NCBI GenBank assembly: GCA_033964015.1
Contig: CM066921.1
Span: forward strand, 23,417,355-23,481,354
Direction of reading: 5' to 3'
Length of the DNA: 64,000 nt
From: Scolanthus callimorphus
Taxonomy: Eukaryota; Cnidaria; Anthozoa; Actiniaria; Edwardsiidae
This document shows, piece by piece, positions 54,801 to 62,490 of the stretch (position 1 is the first letter of the stretch; every line of letters starts with the position of its first letter). The notes beneath the pieces were generated by a model, which saw only the letters and a program-made list of their open reading frames with translations, searched no databases and was not told the DNA's origin. The position numbers and the translations under genes are program-made.

Positions 54801-57650
54801 AGTCAAATTTGCTTGACCACTTAGCTAACACGCTAAGATTAGGGATCAATGGCTCGAGCATAACGCCATTATGCTCATTTCCGTAATGTTTATAAAGGAT
54901 GATTTTCTTTTGTGTTCATCCACGCACTCATGAAGGTGGCCACGCGTGTAGCCCAACATCCACTTTCAGTTATCTAGAATTGTAATGGCTTATTAATGGC
55001 GTAATGGTCACGTCGAAACGTTGCGTATTAAATAAAGTAGTCGATGAGGACTAATTGCTTGTTTCGTTCCAGAAAAATGCAAACCGGGATATTTCTCTCC
55101 ATCCGGACTTGCGCCTTGTTACCAGTGCCCTCACGGCTCTTATGCCAAAGGAATAATGAACACCCAATGTACGACTTGTCCAAGTGGTACCACCACTGTG
55201 CTTGCGGGAGGAAAAGGGAGAGAAGATTGCGGGAGTAAGTTCATGTTAATAAACAGACGTCTGTGTCAGTTCCCCCTTCGACCACACCTTGCATCAATAG
55301 ACCTCCTCGGTTTGGGCGTAATGTTTTCCCAATTCAGTTCGCGTTGCATTCCCCTGAGTATTCTGTATTTCTTTGTCTGCTACACACCGAAGGATATATG
55401 AATATGGAAGCATTCCAAACAAAGAAAAATTATTTCAATGAATGGCGCGTGATCTGAAATGGGAAACATTACGCCCAAGCCGAAGAGGTCTATTCGTGTG
55501 TGCTCAAGAACTAGTTTACGATTATGGTATCCAAACCTGAGGATGTGATAGCGGGGGTTGATAGAGGAGGGATTTCAATTGATGTTTTGACGAGGAGCCA
55601 AAATTGATTATATAGAAATTATTCAAACCCTGAAGTCGATTATCCTGACTATTGTTATTTTTGAGGTTTCAGGTCCGACACTTTATGCTAGTACTAGGCT
55701 TTACCTTGTTACTACAATCCGCAAAAAGGAGTTGTTACCTTCATCCTTGAAATATTCGTCTACTTTAACTTCACAAAAAGCATGGATTCCCACCTCCCCC
55801 GCGTCAATGTTGATGTCTCAAGAACCGGGCTATGAACAACATTGAAATGGGGGAAAGGCGTAATAAGAATATTTTCTTGTGTAGAAAAGAAAGGATAGAG
55901 TGAAAGGAGTTAGTGATTTTATCAAATGTGATGAAAATCTTGGAAACATGCGGCAACACTTTATTGTCGCGGATTGTAGTAGCTCAACCAATGCAAATGC
56001 AGCAATAGACCAAATCGTCTAACGGTGTTTACATCTTGTTGCCATCCAATTCAGACATGTGATGATTCCTTTGGGTGGTAACAATTGTCAATTTTTTCAC
56101 TCGACCGAGTGCACGAGTGTATTGGCAGATGTTAACAGCGTTAGTTGATTTGGTCTATGATACTGGATCATGAACTAGTGGGATTTGACTAAAATGATAT
56201 ACAAACTCCCGAGAGTATTCTTTTTTTTTTAAGGAATCTTACACCAATAGTCCTTAACGGAAAGGCTCAATAACCTTCCTTTTTTCAGTGAAGTGCGCTC
56301 CTGGTACATATTCCGAGAGTGGTGTTGAGCCGTGCTTGCCATGCGCCAAAGGTTCCTACCAGGTTGCTATTGGCGCTATGGTGTGTGTTGATTGCGTCGG
56401 AACAAAATCCACGTACGGCCCCGGAGCGGACTCGGCTACAATGTGTGTAGGTAGGGAGGACATTTTATAACGATTGTATTCAACGCCTTAACATCAATGC
56501 CCTCTATGAATTTAGTCGCATGTTGATTTGACCTGCTCTGACATCCTTTTCTTTTTCCTTATTTCACAATTATTCCATTATTTTTATTGGCCCGTGATTA
56601 TGTAAAATCCGGATCACTCAGATCTCCCAAGCTTTAGAACGAACATAATCATTTCTGTGACAACATCTATATGAAGAAAAAAATAAACAGGAAAACGTTT
56701 AACCATCAGCTGCTTTGAAATCCGTTTCCTTTATTTTCTCTTCCTTTTTGCAGAAATCAATGACTGTTCCTCGAGCCCTTGTAACAATGGCGGACAGTGC
56801 GAGGACCTCAAGGATGGCTATCGATGTGCATGCGCCGCAGGGTACATGGGTGCTAACTGTGAGAAGGAAAAGGACGAGTGTTTGTCGGATCCGTGTTACC
56901 AAGGCTCGACTTGTATCGACAAGGTACGATGACACAGATCGCTCAAAATAGTTTCAAAAAGTTACCCCAAAACGTTACTCAATAGCTCATCAAACTTGAA
57001 AGGGTTGCTCAAAAGTTGCGCGAGTTTGAAAAAGGTACTCAAAAAAAATGCCAAACAGTCTTTTCAGACTTTTAACCTGGTTTACTGCAAAATACATAAC
57101 GGCAATTTCTAACAGCAAGGCAGCTTTTTCAGATTCATGGAAATATCCACACCTTCGTGTTTCAGGTTAACGGATATGAATGTGTTTTTGCTCCTGGCTT
57201 CAGCGGACCACACTGTAACGTGTTTGAAAAAGGTGCTCCAAAAAAATGCAAAACAGAAACTTTCTATTCAAACAGAAACTTTATTTTAACCTGGTTTACT
57301 GCAAAATACATCAATGGCATCTAACAATAAAGCAGCTTTCTCAGAGACCCTTCATGGGGAATATCCACCTTTTCGTGTTTCAGGTCAACGGATATGAATG
57401 TGTTTGTGCTCCTGGCTTCAGCGGACCAAATTGTAACGTGCTGTCTGGACTGTGTAATCCAAGTCCTTGTCAAAATGGCGCCAAGTGTGTGCCTCAGCCG
57501 CCCAGAGGAGTGTGCGAGTGTACTAATGGTACGGCGGGGAATTCTGTGAAATGAAGGTCGACTTCTGCGCCTCATCACCTTGTAAGAATGACGGGTTTTG
57601 TACAAGTCTTGCAGATACCTACAAGTGTACATGTCGACCAGGATTTACGG
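36152..57650 (+). CDS. SVEP1: SVEP1/polydom-like secreted matrix protein (17 exons seen, 3' part outside)
   Basis: Joined exons give signal peptide, VWA, Cys-rich EGF-like, ephrin-receptor-like module, Sushi x3, HYR x2, Sushi-like, a basic-site region, a Cys-rich segment, ephrin-receptor-like x3 and EGF-like repeats. This is the order of the N-terminal half of vertebrate SVEP1 (polydom), a very large adhesion protein that binds integrin alpha9beta1 and, in vertebrates, supports lymphatic development. The pentraxin and long Sushi series expected next are not in the window. Most internal introns are phase 1, as in module-shuffled proteins. Three one-base frame breaks occur (A run 36353-36358, GG at 49839-49840, G run near 57536-57539), each in a mononucleotide run. 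Without them every exon joins in phase. Intron 6 hosts a BEL/Pao element and the last intron a satellite-bearing LINE. Orthology is inferred from architecture only. Confidence 0.82.
36862..37691 (+). other. SVEP1-like intron 1
   Basis: GTAAGATC to TTGTTGTAG. It contains a triplet-rich stretch of CAA/CAG near 37616-37650. Nothing else seen. Confidence 0.7.
37692..37847 (+). CDS. SVEP1: SVEP1-like exon 2: Cys-rich EGF-like
   Basis: Codes [33 protein letters not shown] and a last Cys: the C-C-C-C-C spacing of an EGF-like segment. Acceptor TTGTTGTAG, donor GTAAAA/GTAAG, phase 1 in and out. Confidence 0.82.
38510..38671 (+). CDS. SVEP1: SVEP1-like exon 3: ephrin-receptor-like module
   Basis: Codes [30 protein letters not shown] and [12 protein letters not shown]. 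This is the GCC2/GCC3-type Cys pattern that follows VWA in SVEP1. Acceptor TTTTTCCTAAG is unusual in lacking CAG; donor ACA/GTGAGT. Phase 1-1. Confidence 0.8.
39255..39446 (+). CDS. SVEP1: SVEP1-like exon 4: Sushi 1
   Basis: Codes a Sushi (CCP) repeat: [23 protein letters not shown]-like [19 protein letters not shown], then [18 protein letters not shown]. Four Cys and the Trp before the last Cys are present. Acceptor TTATTCACAG, donor AGAA/GTAAGT. Phase 1-1. Confidence 0.88.
39490..39640 (+). repeat. Solo terminus of the CRE-array element family
   Basis: CCACTGGCTAAAAGCGGAGC is followed by TTATAAAATTTTCTATGTGA and GGGATTCCCATGTGTACA, the same sequence as near 17755-17835 reversed. No CRE array follows. 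It lies in intron 4 of the SVEP1-like gene. Confidence 0.65.
39999..40184 (+). CDS. SVEP1: SVEP1-like exon 5: Sushi 2
   Basis: [18 protein letters not shown], then [17 protein letters not shown] and [14 protein letters not shown]: a complete CCP repeat. Acceptor TATTCCTCAG, donor GAAG/GTAAC. Phase 1-1. Confidence 0.88.
40185..41059 (+). other. SVEP1-like intron 5
   Basis: Contains a repeat with ACAATTATTCGCACTAAGGC and its inverted partner GCCTTCAGTGAATAATTGTT (about 40908-40996), an inverted-repeat element common in this style of genome. No gene. Confidence 0.6.
41060..41260 (+). CDS. SVEP1: SVEP1-like exon 6: Sushi 3
   Basis: [19 protein letters not shown], then [17 protein letters not shown] and [17 protein letters not shown] repeat. 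Acceptor TTCATTTCAG, donor GTTG/GTACGT. Phase 1-1. The following intron (41261-48353) holds the BEL/Pao element. Confidence 0.88.
42308..42532 (-). repeat. 3' LTR of the BEL/Pao element
   Basis: 225 bp, ends TG...CA in reverse sense. It contains CAATAAAG, which in plus orientation resembles a polyadenylation signal but is antisense to the element. Confidence 0.93.
42634..43587 (-). pseudogene. BEL/Pao integrase and DUF5641 region
   Basis: 317 codons open. Catalytic residues D, D, E are visible: VDFGGPF, then [11 protein letters not shown], and [15 protein letters not shown]-terminal DUF5641-like part has [20 protein letters not shown] and [17 protein letters not shown]. This is the only long intact domain of the element. 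The zinc-binding N-terminus continues in another frame towards 43780. Confidence 0.9.
43786..44337 (-). pseudogene. BEL/Pao RNase H region, internally deleted
   Basis: Begins [20 protein letters not shown], typical of the segment after RT, and includes [20 protein letters not shown] and [16 protein letters not shown]. It then jumps to [16 protein letters not shown], which in complete elements lies much further on, so a large part of RNase H is missing. Confidence 0.8.
44301..45237 (-). pseudogene. BEL/Pao reverse transcriptase, frameshifted
   Basis: Two frames meet near 44970-44995. The first (45237-44965) has [20 protein letters not shown]; the second (44993-44301) has [35 protein letters not shown] and the catalytic YMDD (about 44640-44651). 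The frame shifts again before the RNase H segment. Confidence 0.88.
45192..45953 (-). pseudogene. BEL/Pao protease (DUF1758-type)
   Basis: [20 protein letters not shown] is the retropepsin active-site segment, with [13 protein letters not shown] and [11 protein letters not shown] further on. 253 open codons, with frame breaks at both borders. Confidence 0.85.
45920..46257 (-). pseudogene. BEL/Pao zinc-knuckle region
   Basis: [13 protein letters not shown] in one frame continues in the neighbouring frame as [18 protein letters not shown]. The CCHC pattern is split by a frameshift near 46180. Confidence 0.75.
46307..48046 (-). pseudogene. BEL/Pao Gag-like region (DUF1759)
   Basis: The frame 47449-46307 has a Pro/Ser/Gln-rich N-terminal part, then [40 protein letters not shown] and [20 protein letters not shown], the DUF1759 core. 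Upstream frames 47780-47475 and 48046-47747 supply a charged coiled-coil N-terminus ([20 protein letters not shown]) in shifted phases, so at least two frameshifts are present. Confidence 0.85.
48035..48259 (-). repeat. 5' LTR of the BEL/Pao element
   Basis: 225 bp matching 42308-42532 except about six substitutions (about 97% identity by eye). Immediately followed on the plus side by the second ACAAT. Confidence 0.93.
48354..48611 (+). CDS. SVEP1: SVEP1-like exon 7: HYR 1
   Basis: [34 protein letters not shown], then [20 protein letters not shown] and FRVNVQG. A full hyalin repeat. Acceptor TTTATCTTCAG, donor CAAG/GTAATA. Phase 1-1. Confidence 0.88.
48850..49715 (+). other. SVEP1-like intron 7, later part, with palindromic repeats
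   Basis: A long inverted repeat (about 49090-49250) has TTGTGATTTCCAGAATAAAC and AAGTGGAATCAGGC mirrored around GAGGCCGTAAGGCCGAG. Near 49365-49410, AGAATCAGCTAGCTGATTCT and AATCAGCATGCTGATTCT are two small palindromes. No gene. Confidence 0.6.
49716..49960 (+). CDS. SVEP1: SVEP1-like exon 8: HYR 2 (one-base frame break)
   Basis: [37 protein letters not shown] in the first frame, then [20 protein letters not shown] and CAFKIVIKG in another. The change falls at GG (49839-49840); one more G restores frame, and only then does the exon end in phase 1 like its neighbours. Acceptor CTTGTGTCAG, donor AAAG/GTAAAC. Confidence 0.82.
50425..50680. repeat. ~28-bp tandem repeat before exon 9
   Basis: GACATCTTTCATCTGGTCAT alternates with GACATCTTTCATCTAGTCAT, giving about nine monomers of 27-28 bp in a two-unit pattern. 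It ends about 75 bp before the next exon. Confidence 0.9.
50759..50971 (+). CDS. SVEP1: SVEP1-like exon 9: Sushi-like module
   Basis: Codes [43 protein letters not shown] and KPWPDC: a Sushi-like Cys pattern placed after the HYR pair, as in SVEP1. The obvious acceptor TTTTGCAG (AG at 50752-50753) would put the exon out of phase and soon hit a stop. The AAAG five bases on (AG at 50757-50758) gives phase 1 and an open frame. Either that acceptor is used or a G is missing in AAGG. Donor ACAT/GTAAGT. Confidence 0.75.
51106..51368 (+). CDS. SVEP1: SVEP1-like exon 10: region with basic cleavage-like site
   Basis: About 87 residues without a named domain: [40 protein letters not shown], then [16 protein letters not shown]. 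The KRRRR run resembles a furin site. Acceptor TATTTTTCTAG, donor AAG/GTATGA, ending phase 0. Confidence 0.78.
51565..51700 (+). CDS. SVEP1: SVEP1-like exon 11
   Basis: [20 protein letters not shown] continues the region begun in exon 10, with a Ser/Leu-rich stretch and no Cys. Acceptor TCTCTGCAG, donor GCAG/GTACTG. Phase 0 in, 1 out. Confidence 0.75.
52000..52440. repeat. Two interleaved inverted repeats (MITE remnants)
   Basis: Pair A: GGCTAATTGCATTTTTAAAC at 52000 with its reverse near 52299-52323. Pair B: ACTCGTGAATCAGACTCGAT at 52074 with GGGTCTGATTCACGAGT ending at 52440. The pairs cross instead of nesting. CCCTGGAATTTCC is repeated four to five times between. Lies in intron 11. The 175-codon plus frame here is repeat-derived. 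Confidence 0.7.
52761..52925 (+). CDS. SVEP1: SVEP1-like exon 12: Cys-rich segment
   Basis: [36 protein letters not shown] and LQKCS: five or more Cys. Acceptor TGTCTTGCAG, donor TGCA/GTGAGT. Phase 1-1. Module name uncertain. Confidence 0.78.
52926..54544 (+). other. SVEP1-like intron 12
   Basis: Contains the second family A TTAA MITE at 53882-54154. A short Thr-coloured stretch at 53690-53770 shows GGTCCGGACGGAGTTTGAGC, not a tRNA. No gene. Confidence 0.6.
53882..54154. mobile_element. TTAA-flanked MITE, family A copy 2
   Basis: AGGGAGCCTGTCACGCAACT at the left and AAAGGCTCCCT at the right, bordered by TTAA at 53882-53885 and 54151-54154. High similarity to 2692-2955 along its length (AAGTATC, AGCGAAGGCTAAA, GATAGGATGGTCT, TGATCGCTCCTGG). 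Confidence 0.8.
54545..54706 (+). CDS. SVEP1: SVEP1-like exon 13: ephrin-receptor-like 2
   Basis: [39 protein letters not shown]: the GCC2/GCC3 pattern C-x-GT-[FY]. Acceptor GTTCACAG, donor CGAG/GTAAAC. 162 bp, phase 1-1, the same length as the next two exons. Confidence 0.88.
55073..55234 (+). CDS. SVEP1: SVEP1-like exon 14: ephrin-receptor-like 3
   Basis: [20 protein letters not shown] and [19 protein letters not shown]. Exactly 162 bp, phase 1-1. Acceptor TTTCGTTCCAG, donor GGGA/GTAAGT. Confidence 0.88.
55235..56288 (+). other. SVEP1-like intron 14
   Basis: Includes a repeat (about 56010-56160) with ACCAAATCGTCTAACGGTGT and ATGTGATGATTCCTTTGGGT, related to 31440-31560. No gene. Confidence 0.6.
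56289..56450 (+). CDS. SVEP1: SVEP1-like exon 15: ephrin-receptor-like 4
   Basis: [20 protein letters not shown] and [19 protein letters not shown]. 162 bp, phase 1-1. Acceptor CTTTTTTCAG, donor GTAG/GTAGGG. The three consecutive 162-bp exons suggest exon duplication. Confidence 0.88.
56754..56923 (+). CDS. SVEP1: SVEP1-like exon 16: EGF 1 and start of EGF 2
   Basis: [20 protein letters not shown] and [20 protein letters not shown] form a full EGF with a calcium-binding-like start. [15 protein letters not shown] opens the next EGF. Acceptor CCTTTTTGCAG, donor AAG/GTACGA, phase 0, so the next exon must begin with VNGYECVC. Confidence 0.88.
57000..57440 (+). repeat. Local tandem duplication of intron end and EGF exon start
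   Basis: The stretch ending at TTTCAGGTTAACGGATATGA (about 57165-57235) repeats about 217 bp later ending TTTCAGGTCAACGGATATGA, together with upstream CCTGGTTTACTGCAAAATAC and GTTTGAAAAAGGT. In the first copy the EGF Cys codon TGT has become TTT (VFAPGF rather than VCAPGF), and no good donor follows. Confidence 0.85.
57384..57650 (+). CDS. SVEP1: SVEP1-like exon 17: EGF 2-4 (one-base frame break)
   Basis: [17 protein letters not shown] completes the EGF opened in exon 16. [19 protein letters not shown] leads to CTNGTAG, after which the frame is lost, then regained one base out as [20 protein letters not shown] and [11 protein letters not shown]. Adding one G to the run near 57536-57539 restores both the EGF and the phase 1 exit. 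Donor ACGG/GTAAAT. Confidence 0.83.
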
Positions 57651-58164
57651 GTAAATACTTTCCTCTCAGACATCTTGTTTTCAATTGACCGATCCTCGCA
57701 AATTAGCAGTTAGGCGATTGTTTTGTATGCTCTAGCGAGAATACCCCAAAACGAAGACATTCTGATACTTATGGAAAATTGCAATAATTGGGAGCAAGTT
57801 ATGTGCCGCTAAAGTTTCGTATTTTTAGAGATCTTGTATGAGGCTCGGACAAAATCTGTCCGACCTCCATACAAACACTATGAAAATATGCAACTTTAAA
57901 GGCCTTATAACTTCGCTCCAAATTAGCGTATTGAAACGAAAACCGAGGCATTGTCCAACTGCTAATATAATAATAATCGTTTATTATTCCTCTAGCAGTT
58001 AGGACTGAATTACAGGAATAGGTCATACATTTATACTAACATTGAAAATACTATAATAAATACACACGCCAGGACGGAAGACAAGTTACAATAAATCCAA
58101 ACAGTACTTTGAAGTTACGAAGTTTCTGAAACGGTCGGTTTGGGTAGGTCTAATAAAGCGAGAG

Positions 58165-58369
58165 GAATCCCCTGATCTCAGAGAGTATCCAGAGGCGTGT
58201 TCACAGACCCTAACACGTGTAAGTGAATATAGAGTATCCAAAGGCGTGTTCACAGACCCTAGCACGTGTAAGTGAATATAGAGTATCCAGAGGCGTGTTC
58301 ACAGACCCTAGCACGTGTAAGTGAATATAGAGTATCCAGAGGCGTGTTCACAGACCCTAGCACGTGTAA
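58165..58369. repeat. 49-bp satellite, left block (about 4 units)
   Basis: Unit AGTATCCAGAGGCGTGTTCA, then CAGACCCTAGCACGTGTAAG and TGAATATAG: 49 bp. The first unit joins directly to LINE coding sequence at its left. Confidence 0.93.
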
Positions 58370-60956
58370 CATGAGGAGCTTTATGCTGAGACCCCCGACT
58401 GTTTTGGTGCTCTCAGAGCACCAAACTACAGGATACCAAATGCATCAAGACAAAGAAACTGTTGAAGGATAGTATAAGGGATTAAAGGATAGCTGTCGAG
58501 AGTGTTAACTGATATATCGCCATACTTCGCAGCGCAAAAGCCGTATCAACCTAATGTACATCTTGTTTTCAAGTTATTACTTTGGTATGTCAGCGCAAAA
58601 GTTTTGACCAAAATAAGCATCTAAATTGGCATACAGGCAAGCTAATGCCCCAGTATGAAGCGACACTATAATTGCATTTTTGCATAAACTTTTAAAGCAT
58701 TTCTTTGATATTCACTGTTAGCGCAAAAGTCGTGACCAAAATATAGCATCTGAAATAAGCATACAGGCAAGTTAATGCCCCAGTATGAAGCGACACTATA
58801 ATTACATTTTTCGCATAAACTTTTAAAGCATTACTTTGATATTCGCTGTTAGCGCAAAAGTCGTGACCAAAATATAGCATCTGAAATAAGCATACAAGCA
58901 AGTTAATGCCCCAGTATATTGCATTTTTGCATAAACTTTTAAAGTATTACTTTGGTATGTCAGCGCAAAAGTCGCGACCAAAATATAGCATCTGAAATAG
59001 GCATACAGGCAAGTTATTGCCCAGTATGAAGCGACACTATAATTGCATTTTTTGCATAAACGTTTAACTAGCATTACTTTGATATGTTAGCGCAACAGTC
59101 TTGACCAAAATATAGCATCTGAAATAGGCATACAGGCAAGTTAATGCCCCAGTATGAAGCGACACTATAGTTGCATTTTCGCATAAACTTTTAAAGCATT
59201 ACTTTGATATGTTAGCGCAAAAGTCGTGACCAAAATATAGCATCTGAAATAAGCATACAGGCAAGTTAATGCCCCAGTATGAAGCGACACTATAATTGCA
59301 TTTTTGCATAAACTTTTAAAGTATTACTTTGGTATGTCAGCGCAAAGTCGCGACCAAAATATAGCATCTGAAATTGGCATACAGGCAAGTTAATGCCCCA
59401 GTATGAAGCGACACTATAATTACATTTTTTGCATAAACGTTTAACTAGCATTACTTTTATATGTTAGCGCAACAGTCTTGGCCAAAATATAGCATCTGAA
59501 ATACGCATACAGGCAAGTTAATGCCCCAGTATGAAGCGACACTATAGTTGCATTTTCGCATAAACTTCTAAAGCATTACTTTGATATGTTAGCGCAAAAG
59601 TCGCGACCAAAATATAGCATCTGAAATTGGCATACAGGCAAGTTAATGCCCCAGTATGAAGCGACACTATAATTACATTTTTTGCATAAACGTTTAACTA
59701 GCATTACTTTTATATGTTAGCGCAACAGTCTTGGCCAAAATATAGCATCTGAAATACGCATACAGGCAAGTTAATGCCCCAGTATGAAGCGACACTATAG
59801 TTGCATTTTCGCATAAACTTCTAAAGCATTACTTTGATATGTTAGCGCAAAAGTCGCGACCAAAATATAGCATCTGAAATTGGCATACAGGCAAGTTAAT
59901 GCCCCAGTATGAAGAGACACTATAATTACATTTTTTGCATAAACGTTTAACTAGCATTACTTTTATATGTTAGCGCAACAGTCTTGGCCAAATATAGCAT
60001 CTGAAATACGCATACAGGCAAGTTAATGCCCCAGTATGAAGCGATACTATAGTTGCATTTTCGCATAAACTTCTAAAGCATTACTTTGATATGTTAGCGC
60101 AAAAGTCTTGGCCAAAATATAGCATCTGAAATAGGCATACAGGCAAGTTAATGCCCCAGTATGAAGCGACACTATAGTTGCATTTTCGCATAAACTTCTA
60201 AAGCATTACTTTGATATGTTAGCGCAAAAGTCGCGACCAAAATATAGCATCTGAAATAGGCATACAGGCAAGTTAATGCCCCAGTATGAAGCGACACTAT
60301 TGCATTCTTTGTTATACATTTCAGTAAATCATTTCCTTTGATAGGCTTCGATAAGCGCTAAAGTCAGGCAAGTTAATGCCCCAGTTTGAAGCGACGCCAT
60401 TGCATATTTACTTTTGATATCTCAGTGCGAAAAGTCGTAACAATTTCCAGGTTCTAGGTTAGATCCAGAAGTACTTCGCAGGTGAAGGCGAAGTCGAAAG
60501 AAAAGCGAAAACTGACAAGGATTCATCTTTTCTCTCATGTCAAAGATACGTCCTTAGCTTTCCCGCCACTATGCTCTGTCTGTCTGTTATGGTAGGAAGG
60601 CAGTTTTGAGTCACTGGAATACTTACTTGGGAATAGCAACCTTACCGTACCACACATTGTTACAATGAAATGTTTTACACGAGCTAATACCGCCTGTTGT
60701 ACGTAGTATCGGTAGTAACATTGGAGTGAACCTCGTGGACTAGAGAACTGCCGCCACTATCCCGCCATTTATTTACTGATCGAAATATGCAAATTCATAG
60801 ATTCTGCAATCCTATCCCGGCTTTTACTGACAGATGCGGGGTAGTAAGCAACACCTCTGCTGATTCGTACTTCCCGCTTAGTGTGTTGTTGACAGATCTC
60901 AATGAAAGATATGCTCATTAAATGTGACGTCATACGAGCGACCTAAAGCTCCTCAT
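58370..60956. mobile_element. TIR element without target duplication, inserted in the 49-bp satellite
   Basis: Left end CATGAGGAGCTTTA (58370) and right end TAAAGCTCCTCATG (60944-60957) are perfect 14-bp inverted repeats. Satellite sequence stops at ...CACGTGTAA and resumes at GTGAATATAG with nothing duplicated or lost. About 1.9 kb of its 2.6 kb is a ~125-bp tandem array, and the rest (60430-60950) is unique and non-coding. The class is unclear: structure resembles array-bearing helentron-associated elements, but that is inference. Confidence 0.7.
58530..60430. repeat. ~125-bp tandem array with two-unit higher-order pattern
   Basis: About 14 units of AGCGCAAAAGTCGTGACCAA, AATATAGCATCTGAAATAGG, CATACAGGCAAGTTAATGCC, CCAGTATGAAGCGACACTAT and so on. 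Between about 59060 and 60070, two unit types alternate: one with GCAACAGTCTTGGCC and TTCGCATAAACTTC, the other with GCAAAAGTCGCGACC and TTTTGCATAAACGTTTAACT. That is a dimeric higher-order repeat. Confidence 0.9.
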
Positions 60957-62490
60957 GTGAATATAGAGTATCCAGAGGCGTGTTCACAGACCCTAGCACG
61001 TGTAAGTGAATATAGAGTATCCAGAGGCGTGTTCACAGACCCTAGCACGTATAAGTGAATATAGAGTATCCAGAGGCGTGTTCACAGACCCTAGCACGTA
61101 TAAGTGAATATAGAGTATCCAGAGGCGTGTTCACAGACCCTAGCACGTATAAGTGAATATAGAGTATCCAGAGGCGTGTTCACAGACCCTAGCACGTATA
61201 AGTGAATATAGAGTATCCAGAGGCGTGTTCACAGACCCTAGCACGTGTAAGTGAATATAGAGTATCCAGAGGCGTGTTCACAGACCCTAGCACGTGTAAG
61301 TGAATATAGAGTATCCAGAGGCGTGTTCACAGACCCTAGCACGTGTAAGTGAATATAGAGTATCCAGAGGCGTGTTCACAGACCCTAGCACGTGTAAGTG
61401 AATATAGAGTATCCAGAGGCGTGTTCACAGACCCTAGCACGTATAAGTGAATATAGAGTATCCAGAGGCGTGTTCACAGACCCTAGCACGTATAAGTGGA
61501 TATAGAGTATCCAGAGGCGTGTTCACAGACCCTAGCACGTATAAGTGGATATAGAGTATCCAGAGGCGTGTTCACAGACCCTAGCACGTGTAAGTGAATA
61601 TAGAGTATCCAAAGGCGTGTTCACAGACCCTAGCACGTGTAAGTGAATATAGAGTATCCAAAGGCGTGTTCACAGACCCTAGCACGTGTAAGTGAATATA
61701 GAGTATCCAGAGGCGTGTTCACAGACCCTAGCACGTGTAAGTGAATATAGAGTATCCAGAGGCGTGTTCACAGACCCTAGCACGTATAAGTGAATATAGA
61801 GTATCCAAAGGCGTGTTCACAGACCCTAGCACGTGTAAGTGAATATAGAGTATCCAGAGGCGTGTTCACAGACCCTAGCACGTGTAAGTGAATATAGAGT
61901 ATCCAGAGGCGTGTTCACAGACCCTAGCACGTATAAGTGAATATAGAGTATCCAGAGGCGTGTTCACAGACCCTAGCACGTATAAGTGAATATAGAGTAT
62001 CCAGAGGCGTGTTCACAGACCCTAGCACGTATAAGTGAATATAGAGTATCCAGAGGCGTGTTCACAGACCCTAGCACGTATAAGTGAATATAGAGTATCC
62101 AGAGGCGTGTTCACAGACCCTAGCACGTATAAGTGAATATAGAGTATCCAGAGGCGTGTTCACAGACCCTAGCACGTGTAAGTGAATATAGAGTATCCAG
62201 AGGCGTGTTCACAGACCCTAGCACGTGTAAGTGAATATAGAGTATCCAGAGGCGTGTTCACAGACCCTAGCACGTGTAAGTGAATATAGAGTATCCAGAG
62301 GCGTGTTCACAGACCCTAGCACGTATAAGTGAATATAGAGTATCCAGAGGCGTGTTCACAGACCCTAGCACGTATAAGTGGATATAGAGTATCCAGAGGC
62401 GTGTTCACAGACCCTAGCACGTATAAGTGGATATAGAGTATCCAGAGGCGTGTTCACAGACCCTAGCACGTATAACTGAATATAGAGGAC
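60957..62490. repeat. 49-bp satellite, right block (about 31 units)
   Basis: Same unit as the left block, very uniform. The main variants are CACGTGTAA/CACGTATAA, CCAGAGG/CCAAAGG and AGTGAATAT/AGTGGATAT, distributed in runs. The last unit at about 62440-62480 passes straight into the LINE RT coding region. Confidence 0.95.

Noticed and set aside
57166..57235. First VNGYEC exon copy as a coding exon
   Set aside because: The EGF Cys is replaced by Phe and the frame runs into non-coding sequence with no donor; listed as a failed duplicate.
58823..59074. Minus-strand frames over the ~125-bp array
   Set aside because: Pure tandem-repeat translation (repeating YAYFRCYILV), not a protein.
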